From the NCBI RefSeq assembly GCF_001553405.1, contig NZ_KQ960955.1, forward strand, positions 1 through 64,000: a DNA stretch of 64,000 nucleotides, written 5' to 3'. Below, piece by piece: positions 9,071 through 18,405 of this stretch. A model generated the notes under the pieces. That model was not told where the DNA came from. It did no database searches and saw only the letters and a program-made list of their open reading frames with translations. Made by a program: the position numbers and the translations under genes. Each line of letters begins with the position of its first letter. The first letter of the stretch is position 1. This DNA comes from Megasphaera hutchinsoni (GTDB lineage: Bacteria; Bacillota; Negativicutes; Veillonellales; Megasphaeraceae).

Positions 9071-9099
9071 TTGCATTTCAAGATAAAAACTCTTACTAT
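9071..9099 (+). promoter_or_regulatory. Thiolase promoter
   Basis: TTGCAT (9071-9076), 17-base spacer, TACTAT (9094-9099). Leader about 120 nt. Confidence 0.5.
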
Positions 9100-9227
9100 A
9101 AGTATAGATAGTTTGTGAATTTTAGAACTATTATTTTTCTAAAAACAAACAATTGGTCATCGTGTGTTTGAGTATAGCAAAACGCATGCTGTACCCCAAA
9201 GAGCTAATATTAAAAGGAGTGGTCATC

Positions 9228-10409
9228 ATGAAAGAAGTAGTAATTGCAAGTGCATGCCGTACGGCTATTGGTAAATACGGTGGTAGTTTAAAAGACGTAC
9301 CAGCTGCTGAATTAGGCGGTATCGTTATTGCCGAAGCTATTAAACGTGCTGGTATTTCTGCCGCACAAGTAGATGAAGTACTTATGGGGAACGTATTACA
9401 AGCTGCCAGCGGACAAAATCCAGCTAGACAAGCTATGATTAAAGCGGGTATGCCCGTAGAAATTCCTGCTATGACGATTAATAAAGTATGCGGTTCCGGT
9501 TTACGTTGTGTTACCTTAGCAGCACAAATGATAAAAGCTGGTGATGCCGATATCGTAATTGCCGGTGGTATGGAAAATATGTCGCAAGCTCCCTACGCTA
9601 TGCCAAAAGCACGTTGGGGCTATCGCATGGGCAATGGTACCCTCGTTGATACAATGATTAAAGATGGTTTGTGGGATGCTTTCAATGATTATCATATGGG
9701 TATTACCGCCGAAAATATAGCGGCTCAATACGACGTAAGTCGTGCTGACCAAGATGCTCTCGCAGCAGCATCACAACAACATGCGTGTGCAGCTATCAAA
9801 GGCGGCTTATTTAAAGATGAAATTGTACCCGTTGTCATGAAATCGAAAAAAGGTGATATCATCTTTGATACGGACGAATTCCCTCGTGATAATACGACTG
9901 TCGAAAGCTTGTCTGGCTTAAAACCTGCTTTCAAAAAAGATGGCACCGTAACGGCCGGCAATGCATCCGGAATTAACGATGGTGCAGCAGCTTTCGTCAT
10001 CATGTCTGCTGATAAAGCAAAAGAATTGGGCATTAAACCACTTGCTAAAATTGTGAGCTACGCTTCCGCCGGTATCGATCCGAGCATCATGGGTGCAGGT
10101 CCGATTCCTTCTTCGCAGAAAGCGTTGGATAAGGCCGGCTTAAAAGCATCTGATTTGGATGTTATCGAAGCAAATGAAGCATTTGCTGCACAAGCTGTTC
10201 ATTGTTGCCGTACGCTCGGTCTTGATATGAAGAAAGTAAACATTCACGGTGGTGCCATCGCTTTAGGACATCCCATTGGTGCATCTGGTGCACGTATTTT
10301 AGTTACCTTGCTCTATGCATTACAACAAGAAAAAGGGAAATACGGCTTAGCTACACTTTGCATCGGTGGTGGACAAGGCGCGGCTTGCGTTGTAGAAAAC
10401 TTAAAATAA
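9228..10409 (+). CDS. Acetyl-CoA C-acetyltransferase (thiolase)
   Basis: A 393-residue thiolase. The ATG at 9228 has AAGGAG placed ahead of it; the upstream in-frame ATG at 9153 lacks a site and adds 25 residues the family does not have. Catalytic Cys88 lies in [10 protein letters not shown]; the C-terminal half has [24 protein letters not shown] (catalytic His) and CIGGGQGAA (second active-site Cys). It condenses or cleaves acetyl-CoA/acetoacetyl-CoA, a step in butyrate or fatty-acid type metabolism. It is monocistronic here; no hydroxybutyryl-CoA or crotonase genes adjoin it. Confidence 0.93.
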   Translation: MKEVVIASACRTAIGKYGGSLKDVPAAELGGIVIAEAIKRAGISAAQVDEVLMGNVLQAASGQNPARQAMIKAGMPVEIPAMTINKVCGSGLRCVTLAAQMIKAGDADIVIAGGMENMSQAPYAMPKARWGYRMGNGTLVDTMIKDGLWDAFNDYHMGITAENIAAQYDVSRADQDALAAASQQHACAAIKGGLFKDEIVPVVMKSKKGDIIFDTDEFPRDNTTVESLSGLKPAFKKDGTVTAGNASGINDGAAAFVIMSADKAKELGIKPLAKIVSYASAGIDPSIMGAGPIPSSQKALDKAGLKASDLDVIEANEAFAAQAVHCCRTLGLDMKKVNIHGGAIALGHPIGASGARILVTLLYALQQEKGKYGLATLCIGGGQGAACVVENLK

Positions 10410-10430
10410 TCAACATTTATCATACCCATC

Positions 10431-10464
10431 AAAGCCTACTTGTCAATATGACGAGTAGGCTTTT
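10431..10464 (+). terminator. Terminator after thiolase
   Basis: AAAGCCTACT (10431-10440) pairs with AGTAGGCTTT (10454-10463); T-run follows. Confidence 0.8.
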
Positions 10465-10593
10465 CCTCTATCTAAGTCAACGCAAAAAAAAGCGTTATTT
10501 TTTAATAAAAAAGTATTTTATTTTGCTTCTAAAAATGCTAGAATTGATATACTTGTAACAAGATACATAGATATAGAGAAAGAAGGACTGATA

Positions 10594-11922
10594 ATGAAAT
10601 CAACTCGTCGAAAAATGTCATTACTCCAATTAACCTTTATTACCGCTGCCAATATGATGGGTGCCGGTATCATCATGCTACCTACCAAGTTAGCTGAAGT
10701 CGGTACCATTTCCATCCTCTCTTGGCTCGTCACAGCACTAGGTTCGCTTGCTTTATCGATTACCTTTGCACGCTGTGGCATGTTTTCCACGAAAGACGGT
10801 GGTATGGGGGGATATTCCGAATATGCGTTTGGTCGTTTCGGACATTTTTTAGCGAGTTACGCCTATGCTATTTCTATCGTTATTGCGAACGTGGCAATCG
10901 CCCTTTCGGCAATCGGTTATGGTGCCGCCTTTTTAGGGACGGTCTTCTCTCCTATCCAAACCTGTGTCTATACGATAGCTTTGCTTTGGCTAACAGCCGT
11001 CCTCAACTTTAATGGCTCCCACTACTCAGGAAAACTTAGTTCAATTGCCATTTGGGGTTCGATTTTGCCTATTCTTATTTTGTCCATCTGTGGTTGGTTG
11101 TGGTTCTCCCCTACCGTCTGGATAGCGGCTTGGAATCCCCACCATTATCCATATAGCACGGCAATTGGAACATCTATTTCCCTCACCTTATGGTCTTTTC
11201 TTGGTCTTGAATCGGCAGCCGTCAATATGGATGCCGTAGAAAATCCGCAACGTTCCGTGCCGTTAGCAACATTTTTCAGTACCCTCGGCGTTGCTATCAT
11301 CTATATCGTGTCAACGAACATCATTTCCGGCATTATTCCATATCATGAAATTGTGTCATCTCACGCTCCTTTCGGACTAGTCTTCACGTACATGTTCGGA
11401 TCGCTTGCAGGAAAACTCGTCATGGGCATGATGGTTATCGCTTGTGCCGGTTCCCTTCTTTCATGGCAATTTACGCTGGCACGAGTCTTTAAAACAAGTG
11501 CCCAACGTGGACTATTTCCGAAAATATTCGCCAAAGTCACCCGGGCAGACGTACCTATAAAAGGACTACTAGCTATCCTCGCGATACAAAGTATTCTCTC
11601 TATCGCCTCGATTAGCCCGTCCTTGACAAAACAATTTGAAATGATGGCGAATTTAGCCGTTGTAACTAATATCATCCCTTATATATTATGTGCTGCTGCG
11701 TTGCGAAGTATCATCAAAAAAGAACACCCCTTGCGGACGGTCTGGACAACACGCACCACCTATGCCTTAACGACCATTTCTATCATCTACTGTCTCTACG
11801 CCTTGACAACCTTGTCCTTGATGACTTGTATCGGTGGTGGTGTCGCCCTCCTCACGGGTTGGCTTATTTATGTCATTCGTTTTGCACTTGCTAAACAACG
11901 AATAATGGAAATAAATAAATAA
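10594..11922 (+). CDS. potE: PotE-like putrescine:ornithine antiporter (APC family)
   Basis: A 442-residue, 12-span APC-superfamily permease. Stretches such as NMMGAGIIMLPTKLAEVGTI, GGMGGYSEYAFG, WNPHHYP, LWSFLGLESA and VVTNIIPYILC match PotE from E. coli nearly word for word, and the length is the same. PotE exchanges putrescine and ornithine across the inner membrane. AAGGA lies before the ATG. It usually travels with ornithine decarboxylase (speF); no decarboxylase is adjacent, so the exact substrate pair here is inferred from similarity only. Function as a related polyamine or basic amino-acid exchanger is the alternative. Confidence 0.87.
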   Translation: MKSTRRKMSLLQLTFITAANMMGAGIIMLPTKLAEVGTISILSWLVTALGSLALSITFARCGMFSTKDGGMGGYSEYAFGRFGHFLASYAYAISIVIANVAIALSAIGYGAAFLGTVFSPIQTCVYTIALLWLTAVLNFNGSHYSGKLSSIAIWGSILPILILSICGWLWFSPTVWIAAWNPHHYPYSTAIGTSISLTLWSFLGLESAAVNMDAVENPQRSVPLATFFSTLGVAIIYIVSTNIISGIIPYHEIVSSHAPFGLVFTYMFGSLAGKLVMGMMVIACAGSLLSWQFTLARVFKTSAQRGLFPKIFAKVTRADVPIKGLLAILAIQSILSIASISPSLTKQFEMMANLAVVTNIIPYILCAAALRSIIKKEHPLRTVWTTRTTYALTTISIIYCLYALTTLSLMTCIGGGVALLTGWLIYVIRFALAKQRIMEINK

Positions 11923-11940
11923 AAATATATAACATACGCT

Positions 11941-11998
11941 AAAAAGAAGAAAGTGTTTGCCAAAAAAAAGCACGCTTTTCTTCTTTTTTTCTTTTATC
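11941..11998 (+). terminator. Probable terminator after potE
   Basis: An A/G-rich arm (11941-11955) pairs imperfectly with the CACGCTTTTCTTC arm (11971-11983) and is followed by a T-run. The remaining gap to 12179 holds no gene; a TTGACA at 12015 lacks a convincing -10. Confidence 0.55.
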
Positions 11999-12179
11999 TA
12001 TAATGACATTTTTGTTGACAACCCCCTACATCCAAAGTGTTATCTATAAAATTAATCCTTCCCTTCTTTGTATACTATTTACGCATTCCCTTCATCGTTG
12101 ACTTCTCCCCCTATTCTTCATACAATAAAAGTAGCTATTTATACCACAATAGTACATAAAAAAAAGGAGGTTTTTAATC

Positions 12180-14111
12180 ATGTCTGATGTATCCGAAAAA
12201 AAAGAAAAATCAGTCTATGATCCACCCATGTCACCTCACCAATCATATGCAGAAATCAATTCCTATGTTGTTGGTTGGGGCCTATTTTTTGCTGCTTTAT
12301 TTTCACTTGCCGTTGGCTATCTGTGCTTGAAAATAGGGCAAACGGTTGATGCCTTTGCACCCGTATCAGTCTTAGCAATGGGTATGGCTATCATGTTTAA
12401 ACGAAAAAATGCTTTCCCTGAAACCGTGCATATCCAAGCGATTGCCAGTGCAGGAACAAATATTTTAGGCGGCACCATGTTTATTTTACCTGCACTTTTT
12501 ATTCTTAATCTCCATGGTGTTTCCTTCGTTCAAATGATTATTCCCATCATCTTAGGCGGTATTTTAGGGGTATTTTTAGCAACAACGTTCCGCCGTTATT
12601 TTTGTGAAGAAATGGATGCCGCCTATCCTTTCCCGGCCGGTCGAGCAGCAGCAGAAGTGTTACAATGTAACGAAGGCTCTAAAGCACGCATCATGATCGG
12701 TAGCGGTCTGCTCGCAATGGGCTATGACTTTGTTTTAAATACCCTCGGCTGGTGGCGTGAAGTCTTATCTACACAAACCTTTACGTGGGGACAATCCATT
12801 GCGGATAAATATAAACTCATGCTTAGTTTGGACAGCGATGCGGCTTTACTCGGGATCGGCTATTTTACCGGTATCCGTTATGCCGCAATCATTGCAGCCG
12901 GTTCATTTTTCTCCTGGTTCGTCTGCTTACCAGTAATCTATTACTTAGGCGGCGACCACCTCATGACCGTAGACGGACAAGCTATGTTATTGTCACAAGC
13001 GCCGATGCGTGAAGTCTTCAATCAGTATGTCCGCCATATCGGTATCGGCATGCTTGCCATGGCAGGTATTATCGGACTTATCTCCATGTCTGGTGTCGTT
13101 GCACGAGTTATAAAACGAGCTTTCGTTGATATCTTTTCCGGCAATGCCACTGGTTCAACCGGCTTATTGCGGACACAACGGGATTTGCCAATGAGCCAAA
13201 TCGCTATCGGCACTTTGCTCATGACCATCTTATTCGCGATTTTCTTCCACATTACTTGTGCGGACACCTTAGTTCAAACAATTTTGGCATTTATCATCAT
13301 CCTCATCTTTGCGTTTATGCTATCCGTAGTAGGTATCAGCTCGATTGCCTTTACGGGGAATGAACCCGTATCAGGAATGACCATCTTTATGATTATCGTA
13401 TCTGCCGTAATCATGAGTGCTGCTGGCATGCGTGGTGAAAGTGGTATCATTGCTATTTTAATGATGGCGGCATTTCTTTGCTCAACCCTTGCCGTTGCAG
13501 GTAACTTCATGTCTGAATTAAAAGTCGCCTATATTACTGGTGCTACACCGAAAAAAATGCAACAATGGCAACTAGTATCCATTATCTTAGCTGGTGTTGT
13601 TTCCGTTGGCGTTATCTTCCTCTTAAACAATGCATACGGCTTTACAGGTGAACACGCCTTAGCCGCACCGCAAGCCAATGCGATGGCTGCCATCGTTAAA
13701 CCTATGATGGACGGCGGTATGGCTCCTTGGCCGTTATATATGGCGGGTGCGTTCCTCGCGTTTCTCATGTGGATGATTAAAGTTCCCCCGCTTGCTTTCG
13801 CCTTAGGTGCATATTTACCGATGGAAATCAACACGCCCGTATTAATCGGCGGTATTATTTCCTACCTCGTTTCTCATAGCAGCAAGAGCGATATTATCAA
13901 TGAATTGAGACTCCATGAGGGCAATACCATTGCGTCCGGTTTCGTTGCAGGAGGGGCTATCGGTAGCTTGATCAGTGCTGTGTTACACATCGCTGGCATT
14001 CATTGGTTTATGGAAAACTGGGTAACAACACCAGGTGCAACCTACCTCGGTATCCTCACATACATTGGCATGGGCTGCTTTATCTACTTCATGTCAAAAA
14101 GAGCAAAATAA
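12180..14111 (+). CDS. OPT-family oligopeptide transporter
   Basis: A 643-residue membrane protein with about 16 predicted spans, typical of prokaryotic OPT (oligopeptide transporter/YSL superfamily) proteins. Family features seen: an N-terminal NSYVVGWGLFFAALFSLAVGYLCLKIGQ, the AAYPFPAGRAAAEVLQ segment (around residue 150), and a late KVPPLAFALGAYLPMEINTPVLIGG block. The family moves small peptides or metal-chelates into the cell by cation symport; substrate cannot be inferred. AGGAGG precedes the ATG and the gene is monocistronic. Confidence 0.9.
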   Translation: MSDVSEKKEKSVYDPPMSPHQSYAEINSYVVGWGLFFAALFSLAVGYLCLKIGQTVDAFAPVSVLAMGMAIMFKRKNAFPETVHIQAIASAGTNILGGTMFILPALFILNLHGVSFVQMIIPIILGGILGVFLATTFRRYFCEEMDAAYPFPAGRAAAEVLQCNEGSKARIMIGSGLLAMGYDFVLNTLGWWREVLSTQTFTWGQSIADKYKLMLSLDSDAALLGIGYFTGIRYAAIIAAGSFFSWFVCLPVIYYLGGDHLMTVDGQAMLLSQAPMREVFNQYVRHIGIGMLAMAGIIGLISMSGVVARVIKRAFVDIFSGNATGSTGLLRTQRDLPMSQIAIGTLLMTILFAIFFHITCADTLVQTILAFIIILIFAFMLSVVGISSIAFTGNEPVSGMTIFMIIVSAVIMSAAGMRGESGIIAILMMAAFLCSTLAVAGNFMSELKVAYITGATPKKMQQWQLVSIILAGVVSVGVIFLLNNAYGFTGEHALAAPQANAMAAIVKPMMDGGMAPWPLYMAGAFLAFLMWMIKVPPLAFALGAYLPMEINTPVLIGGIISYLVSHSSKSDIINELRLHEGNTIASGFVAGGAIGSLISAVLHIAGIHWFMENWVTTPGATYLGILTYIGMGCFIYFMSKRAK

Positions 14112-14133
14112 TTGCTCTACAAAGAAAATAAAA

Positions 14134-14160
14134 AGAGTGCTTTATAAGCACTCTTTTTTT
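14134..14160. terminator. Bidirectional terminator between OPT gene and hutW
   Basis: AGAGTGCTT (14134-14142) pairs with AAGCACTCT (14146-14154), flanked by A- and T-runs; serves both converging transcripts. Confidence 0.85.
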
Positions 14161-14212
14161 ATGTCATCAACCATTTTACGATACACTTATTTTATCCTAA
14201 TCAGCAAATTCT

Positions 14213-15829
14213 TTATTCGCCACCCATCATGCGTTTCATAACAGCTTGTAACTCTTCAGGACTCATATTATTCATCGCTTCAGCCATGCGTTCCATCGGA
14301 CTAGCAGCCGCTTTCCCCTCTTTACCATGTGCTGCCCCCATTTCTGCCATTTTCTTCATCACTTCTACACCATGACCAGTATACATTTCCTTCATCTTCT
14401 TCATCGCTTCCACCATAGCGGATGCCTTTTCCGAATCTTGGGCTGCCACTTTTTCCATAGCAATAGCATTTTTTCCTGTCATGAGATATTGAATGCATTC
14501 TAACGTAGATTGCGTTAAATTAACTTGCCAAAATTGACCAGCATCAGTCAAATCATATCGAAAGCCATTAAATGAAATTAGACCTCGTTTTTCCCACAAA
14601 GAAAACAACCAATCTAACCCTTGTAACCGTTCATCAAAAGCAACAATCTTTTCTAAATGGATAAAACCCATTTCAAATTGCGATTGCACTTCTTCGACAA
14701 TCGGTTCTAACGGGGACTGCTTCATTAATGCCATAAACGGTTTTTTCCCTTGTGCCACATAAGCTTCATACGGCTGAATAATCCGATGAAGCATCGTAGA
14801 ATAGCCATCAATATGTCCGCCTGCGCCACTACCAAAAGGGAACATCGGTGCAGATGAACGAGCTAACGTATTATATAAACTCCGTTCTCGGTTTGTTGAG
14901 CTCCAGTGACAAATATTCAAACGTTTATATCCATGTTGTGCCAAATAATTTTTCCCAAATAAAAACATCTGCGACTGGTATTCCGTCGTTGCAGCGGCCG
15001 GCAATTTTCCCGAAACAATCGCTTTATTTAGATCACTGCCATCAAATACATTCAATTGATATAAATCACAGCCATCTACTTTAGAGGCAATAAGCAGATC
15101 TAAATCTTCTTTCCACTTATCCATATCTTGTCCGGGCAATCCATAAATCAAGTCAATAACAATTGACGCTTGATTATATGACCGCAATTCCTCTAATCTT
15201 TTTAGTACTGTTTCTTGGTCATCTAAACGACCAACATTTTGTCGAATATCCGTATGAAATGATTGTACCCCCAAAGATACACGATTCACCCCATTGGCAA
15301 ACCATACATCCATATTTTCTGGAATAACATCATGAATTCTACCTTCTAGCGTTAATTCATAGTCGTTAGCCAAGGGCAAACATTTCTGAATGGTTTGTAA
15401 TAACCGTTCCATATTTTTTGTAGAAAGAGATGTCGGCGTACCGCCACCAATAAATAAGGCATGAATTAAACCATCACGCAAACGTGGATTTTTCGCTTCC
15501 ATTTCAATTTCTTGAACTAACTTATCAATATACTGATCTTCCACCGATTGACTCGTGCCATTTTGGAAAAAGCCACAATATAAGCACTTCGTCTTACAAA
15601 AGGGAATATGAATATACGCCATTTGTGTTTCTTTTGTCTTCGGTGGTTTAGACATTAACTCCTGCCAAATTTGTTGTGACTCAGCCGGAGCTACCACAGT
15701 TCCATTTAAGCCGGCATGTACAACACGTTTACGAGGAAATGCGTTCGCCAACGGATTATCCGTTGGTGCACCAAATTGAAAAATCTGTTGTTCTTCTGTT
15801 AAACTATCAAATAATGTTTGTAAACTCAT
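14213..15829 (-). CDS. hutW: HutW/ChuW-family radical SAM haem enzyme with Met-rich tail
   Basis: A 538-residue coproporphyrinogen-oxidase-like radical SAM protein. Cys78, Cys82 and Cys85 in HIPFCKTKCLYCGFF form the CxxxCxxC cluster site; FIGGGTPTSL and VNRVSLGVQSFH follow. The N-terminal part and TonB/flavodoxin context match the HutW/ChuW/HmuW family, anaerobic enzymes that open haem using SAM and release iron, with a flavodoxin as electron donor. GAGGAG precedes the ATG. Last gene of the exbB-exbD-tonB-flavodoxin operon. Odd: about 80 C-terminal residues beyond the usual domain are helical and carry some 15 methionines plus two GxHG motifs. Haem degradation is family-based; HemN-like coproporphyrinogen oxidase is a less likely alternative. 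Confidence 0.85.
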   Translation of the reverse strand: MSLQTLFDSLTEEQQIFQFGAPTDNPLANAFPRKRVVHAGLNGTVVAPAESQQIWQELMSKPPKTKETQMAYIHIPFCKTKCLYCGFFQNGTSQSVEDQYIDKLVQEIEMEAKNPRLRDGLIHALFIGGGTPTSLSTKNMERLLQTIQKCLPLANDYELTLEGRIHDVIPENMDVWFANGVNRVSLGVQSFHTDIRQNVGRLDDQETVLKRLEELRSYNQASIVIDLIYGLPGQDMDKWKEDLDLLIASKVDGCDLYQLNVFDGSDLNKAIVSGKLPAAATTEYQSQMFLFGKNYLAQHGYKRLNICHWSSTNRERSLYNTLARSSAPMFPFGSGAGGHIDGYSTMLHRIIQPYEAYVAQGKKPFMALMKQSPLEPIVEEVQSQFEMGFIHLEKIVAFDERLQGLDWLFSLWEKRGLISFNGFRYDLTDAGQFWQVNLTQSTLECIQYLMTGKNAIAMEKVAAQDSEKASAMVEAMKKMKEMYTGHGVEVMKKMAEMGAAHGKEGKAAASPMERMAEAMNNMSPEELQAVMKRMMGGE

Positions 15830-15844
15830 AATGTTCTCCTCTTA

Positions 15845-16360
15845 TTATTGCACATGACTCCATACGCGAGTAGCAAATTTCGTTGCATGATCCAAATCTG
15901 TTTCATCCGGATGCTTTGCTGCCCGTGCATGTAGGGCATCGCGTTCTGCCGACTGACCATGGGGATGACCCTGCGGGAATTGTTTATACATCATCGCGAT
16001 AATTTTAGGATCTACCGCTCCCTGACAAATAAACGAATCTTCAATAGTACAGCCTTCTGGTACTACGGAATTCGCATTTTTAATGCACATAGAACCATGT
16101 TCTGAATCTGGATCTGCTCCCAACGTACCAAATAAAGCTACATGAGCATTCGTTAATTTACTAATACATTCTTTCGCTGCTGCATCGGGAAAACCGCGAT
16201 CTACCCAATATCCGACAAATACACAGTCGTATTCATCTATATTAGCTGGTACATCAGTTACAGACAAACAGAGTGTACCTGCCGGTAATCCTTTTGTAAC
16301 CGCTTCCGCTACTTTTTTCGTATTTCCTGTACGAGTAGAATATAATACAATTGCTTTCAT
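15845..16360 (-). CDS. Flavodoxin-family protein of the haem operon (HmuF/BilS-like)
   Basis: A 171-residue flavodoxin. The ATG at 16360 is used because GAGGTG precedes it; an earlier in-frame ATG at 16390 lacks a site. The FMN phosphate loop is YSTRTGNTKK (about residues 6-15) at the end of the first beta strand, and GYWVDRGFPD and FGTLGADPDSEHG are the later flavin loops. The C-terminal extension with several His (HPHGQSAERDALHARAAKH) is characteristic of flavodoxins that sit with haem-degrading radical SAM enzymes or bilin reductases. Expected to reduce HutW, whose start codon is 15 bases downstream. Confidence 0.85.
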   Translation of the reverse strand: MKAIVLYSTRTGNTKKVAEAVTKGLPAGTLCLSVTDVPANIDEYDCVFVGYWVDRGFPDAAAKECISKLTNAHVALFGTLGADPDSEHGSMCIKNANSVVPEGCTIEDSFICQGAVDPKIIAMMYKQFPQGHPHGQSAERDALHARAAKHPDETDLDHATKFATRVWSHVQ

Positions 16361-16413
16361 ACCTATCACCTCATAAAAAAATATAAACACATATATGTTA
16401 TATGTAGTAAAGA

Positions 16414-16447
16414 GACGATAATGCCTAACAAAGTTACATTATCGTCA
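16414..16447 (-). other. Stem-loop between tonB and flavodoxin gene
   Basis: Perfect 10-bp stem (16414-16423/16438-16447), 14-base loop, within the 118-base gap. There is no proper T-run, so it may be an mRNA-processing or partial attenuation element separating tonB from the enzymes. Confidence 0.55.
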
Positions 16448-16478
16448 CTCCACTTACATCATAACCAACATCATATTC

Positions 16479-17273
16479 CTATTCATCATCGTCCTCTAAT
16501 TCAAATCGCACTGTTGTCGTAACCGTAATCTTCTTTTTCGTTGCATTGGGGTACGGGCATGCTGCACGAGCCGCACGCACGGCGGCACTATCCAACATTG
16601 CTTGCCCTGAAGAAGCCACTACAGCCACACCAAGACAATTCCCATTTCCATCTAGTGTCGTTTGAATTGTAACGTTTCCTTGAATATGCCGTTTCACTGC
16701 CATCGGCGGATACTGTTTATGACTATCAATTCTAGCTCTAAAACCAGCTTTATCAAAAGGACTACTACCTGTTCCTGATGCATTACCATAGCCACTGCCT
16801 TGACCATCTCCACTACCTTTACCGTAGCCATGACCATCGCCAACACCCGAACCAGTTCCACGACCTGTTCCTGAACCGATACCGCCACCCGTTCCAGATC
16901 CACTACCACCAGAACCATGACCGGACGTAGTCGCCTTACCAACATTACCTGAACTAGCTACGGCCTTCGTCATTACCGCTTGTTTCGGTATTTCTTGTGG
17001 TATCGATTGATTTGCTTCTACTTGTGTTACTTTTTCTGCTACTTCTTTTTCGGATAATTTATCGGGGAATAGCTCATTGCTGTCACTTCCTCCTCCTCCT
17101 CCAGCATGACCACTCCCTTGACTCATATCACCATCATCCAAATCAACTACATACATTTGTTGTTTTTCTTGATGTAGCACTTGTCCCGCTACGCAGAATG
17201 CAGCAATCCCAAGAACTAAGATATGAACAGCAGCAGAGCAGGCATACGCCCTTTTCCAACTAAATCTCCGCAT
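16479..17273 (-). CDS. tonB: TonB-family energy transducer with Gly-rich linker
   Basis: A 264-residue protein. The ATG at 17273 sits 7 bases after the exbD stop with GAGGA ahead. Residues about 8-30 are one membrane anchor (YACSAAVHILVLGIAAFCVAG). A periplasmic linker of about 130 residues is Gly/Ser-rich (GHGSGGSGSGTGGGIGSG and similar), in place of the usual Pro-Glu/Pro-Lys linker. The last 85 residues are a TonB C-terminal domain (YPPMAVKRHIQGNVTIQTTLDGNG, later ACPYPNATKKKITVTTTVRF). It couples the ExbB-ExbD proton motor to outer-membrane receptors; no receptor gene is in the window. Acidic tail EDDDE. Confidence 0.88.
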   Translation of the reverse strand: MRRFSWKRAYACSAAVHILVLGIAAFCVAGQVLHQEKQQMYVVDLDDGDMSQGSGHAGGGGGSDSNELFPDKLSEKEVAEKVTQVEANQSIPQEIPKQAVMTKAVASSGNVGKATTSGHGSGGSGSGTGGGIGSGTGRGTGSGVGDGHGYGKGSGDGQGSGYGNASGTGSSPFDKAGFRARIDSHKQYPPMAVKRHIQGNVTIQTTLDGNGNCLGVAVVASSGQAMLDSAAVRAARAACPYPNATKKKITVTTTVRFELEDDDE

Positions 17274-17280
17274 GATGTCC

Positions 17281-17685
17281 TCATCCCTTCTGTTCTGCCG
17301 CAATCGCCAATCGTTTTACACCACTTGACTTCAACATATCCATAACTGCAACTACTTGTCCATGTATGGTGTTTTTATCCGCCTGTAACACGACCGCTGC
17401 TTCCGGATTTTCTGCCATATGCTGTTTCATCATTACCGTTGCTTCTTGAATGCTAACGGGTTTATTATCCAATGTAATATGCCCTTGTGCGTCAACTGTA
17501 ATAATGATGGGCATTTGTACAGGTGCTGAAGCATGCTGTGCTTGGGGCAATTGCACAGACAACGCTTTTTGTGCCACCGTCTGCAAACTGTTCATCATGA
17601 AAAACACTAAAAGGAAAAAGATGATATCAATCATAGGTATGATCATGAATATCGGTTTCCTCTTTGTTCTCAAGTTCGTAAACAT
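17281..17685 (-). CDS. exbD: ExbD biopolymer transport protein
   Basis: A 134-residue ExbD/TolR protein. One N-terminal span (IFMIIPMIDIIFFLLVFFMM) includes the essential membrane Asp in MIDIIFFLL; the periplasmic domain follows (IIITVDAQGHITLDNKPVS ... VVLQADKNTIHGQVVAVMD). It forms the proton-motive-force motor with ExbB and passes energy to TonB. AGGAGG lies before the start; 12 bases separate it from exbB. Confidence 0.93.
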   Translation of the reverse strand: MFTNLRTKRKPIFMIIPMIDIIFFLLVFFMMNSLQTVAQKALSVQLPQAQHASAPVQMPIIITVDAQGHITLDNKPVSIQEATVMMKQHMAENPEAAVVLQADKNTIHGQVVAVMDMLKSSGVKRLAIAAEQKG

Positions 17686-17697
17686 TCGCTATACCTC

Positions 17698-18309
17698 CTA
17701 TTTTGTTTTCCATGCATTAAAGACAATCGCACATAATTTTTCCGTATCCGTAATAATCGTATCTAATTGATGATCAAAATAGGTATATACACAAAATGAT
17801 ATAATCGCTACACACAAACCAGATGCAGTTGCAATCAACGCTTCGCCAATCCCACCTGTAATGGCAGTTGCACCAGCACCATTATCTAAAATACTAAACG
17901 TACCAATCATCCCTGTAACCGTACCTAACAATCCGAGTAAAGGAGAAATTGTTACAATAGCACTTAAATAATCTAAATATCTACGGAAGCCAACCGCTTC
18001 AACGGTTACTTGTTCCGCAAATCCATCTTTCATTGCCGTTTCACTTTCATCGTGCTGTAAGCCTCCAAGAATAATACGACTAATTGCGGTTTGAGATTCA
18101 CTGCAGAGCTGTGCAATTTCCGACCATTTTTTTGCCTTTACCAACTCTTCAACCTGTGCAAAAAACTGCTTTGAATTTTTCCGATTTGCCCGATAATAAA
18201 AACTACGTTCAATCGCAATTGCTACTGTAAAAATCGATAACAATAGCATAGGGTACATAACAATACCACCACTTCTAAACAAATGCAAACAATACTGTAA
18301 TCCTTCCAT
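17698..18309 (-). CDS. exbB: ExbB/TolQ/MotA proton-channel protein
   Basis: A 203-residue ExbB-type protein. ATG at 18309 chosen over a GTG at 18318, which sits too close to AAGGAG. Three membrane spans: near residues 15-32, and a pair in the C-terminal half with the family block SAIVTISPLLGLLGTVTGMIGTF and ITGGIGEALIATASGLCVAI. First gene of the operon exbB-exbD-tonB-flavodoxin-hutW; a Fur-like box and promoter lie immediately upstream, so iron control is likely. Confidence 0.93.
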   Translation of the reverse strand: MEGLQYCLHLFRSGGIVMYPMLLLSIFTVAIAIERSFYYRANRKNSKQFFAQVEELVKAKKWSEIAQLCSESQTAISRIILGGLQHDESETAMKDGFAEQVTVEAVGFRRYLDYLSAIVTISPLLGLLGTVTGMIGTFSILDNGAGATAITGGIGEALIATASGLCVAIISFCVYTYFDHQLDTIITDTEKLCAIVFNAWKTK

Positions 18310-18383
18310 TCCGCACACTCCTTATAAAATAAATACTCTGCTGAAAAATCAACATATATGTCGATATCCACTACTCCCATTTT

Positions 18384-18398
18384 CGATAGCGATTATCA
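18384..18398 (-). promoter_or_regulatory. Fur-like box at the exbB promoter
   Basis: Minus strand TGATAATCGCTATCG is a 7-1-7 near match to the Fur consensus TGATAATNATTATCA (left half exact, TATC kept on the right). It lies just downstream of the -10 box, a position that would block transcription when iron is plentiful. Inference from sequence match. Confidence 0.55.
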
Positions 18399-18405
18399 TG
18401 TTTGT

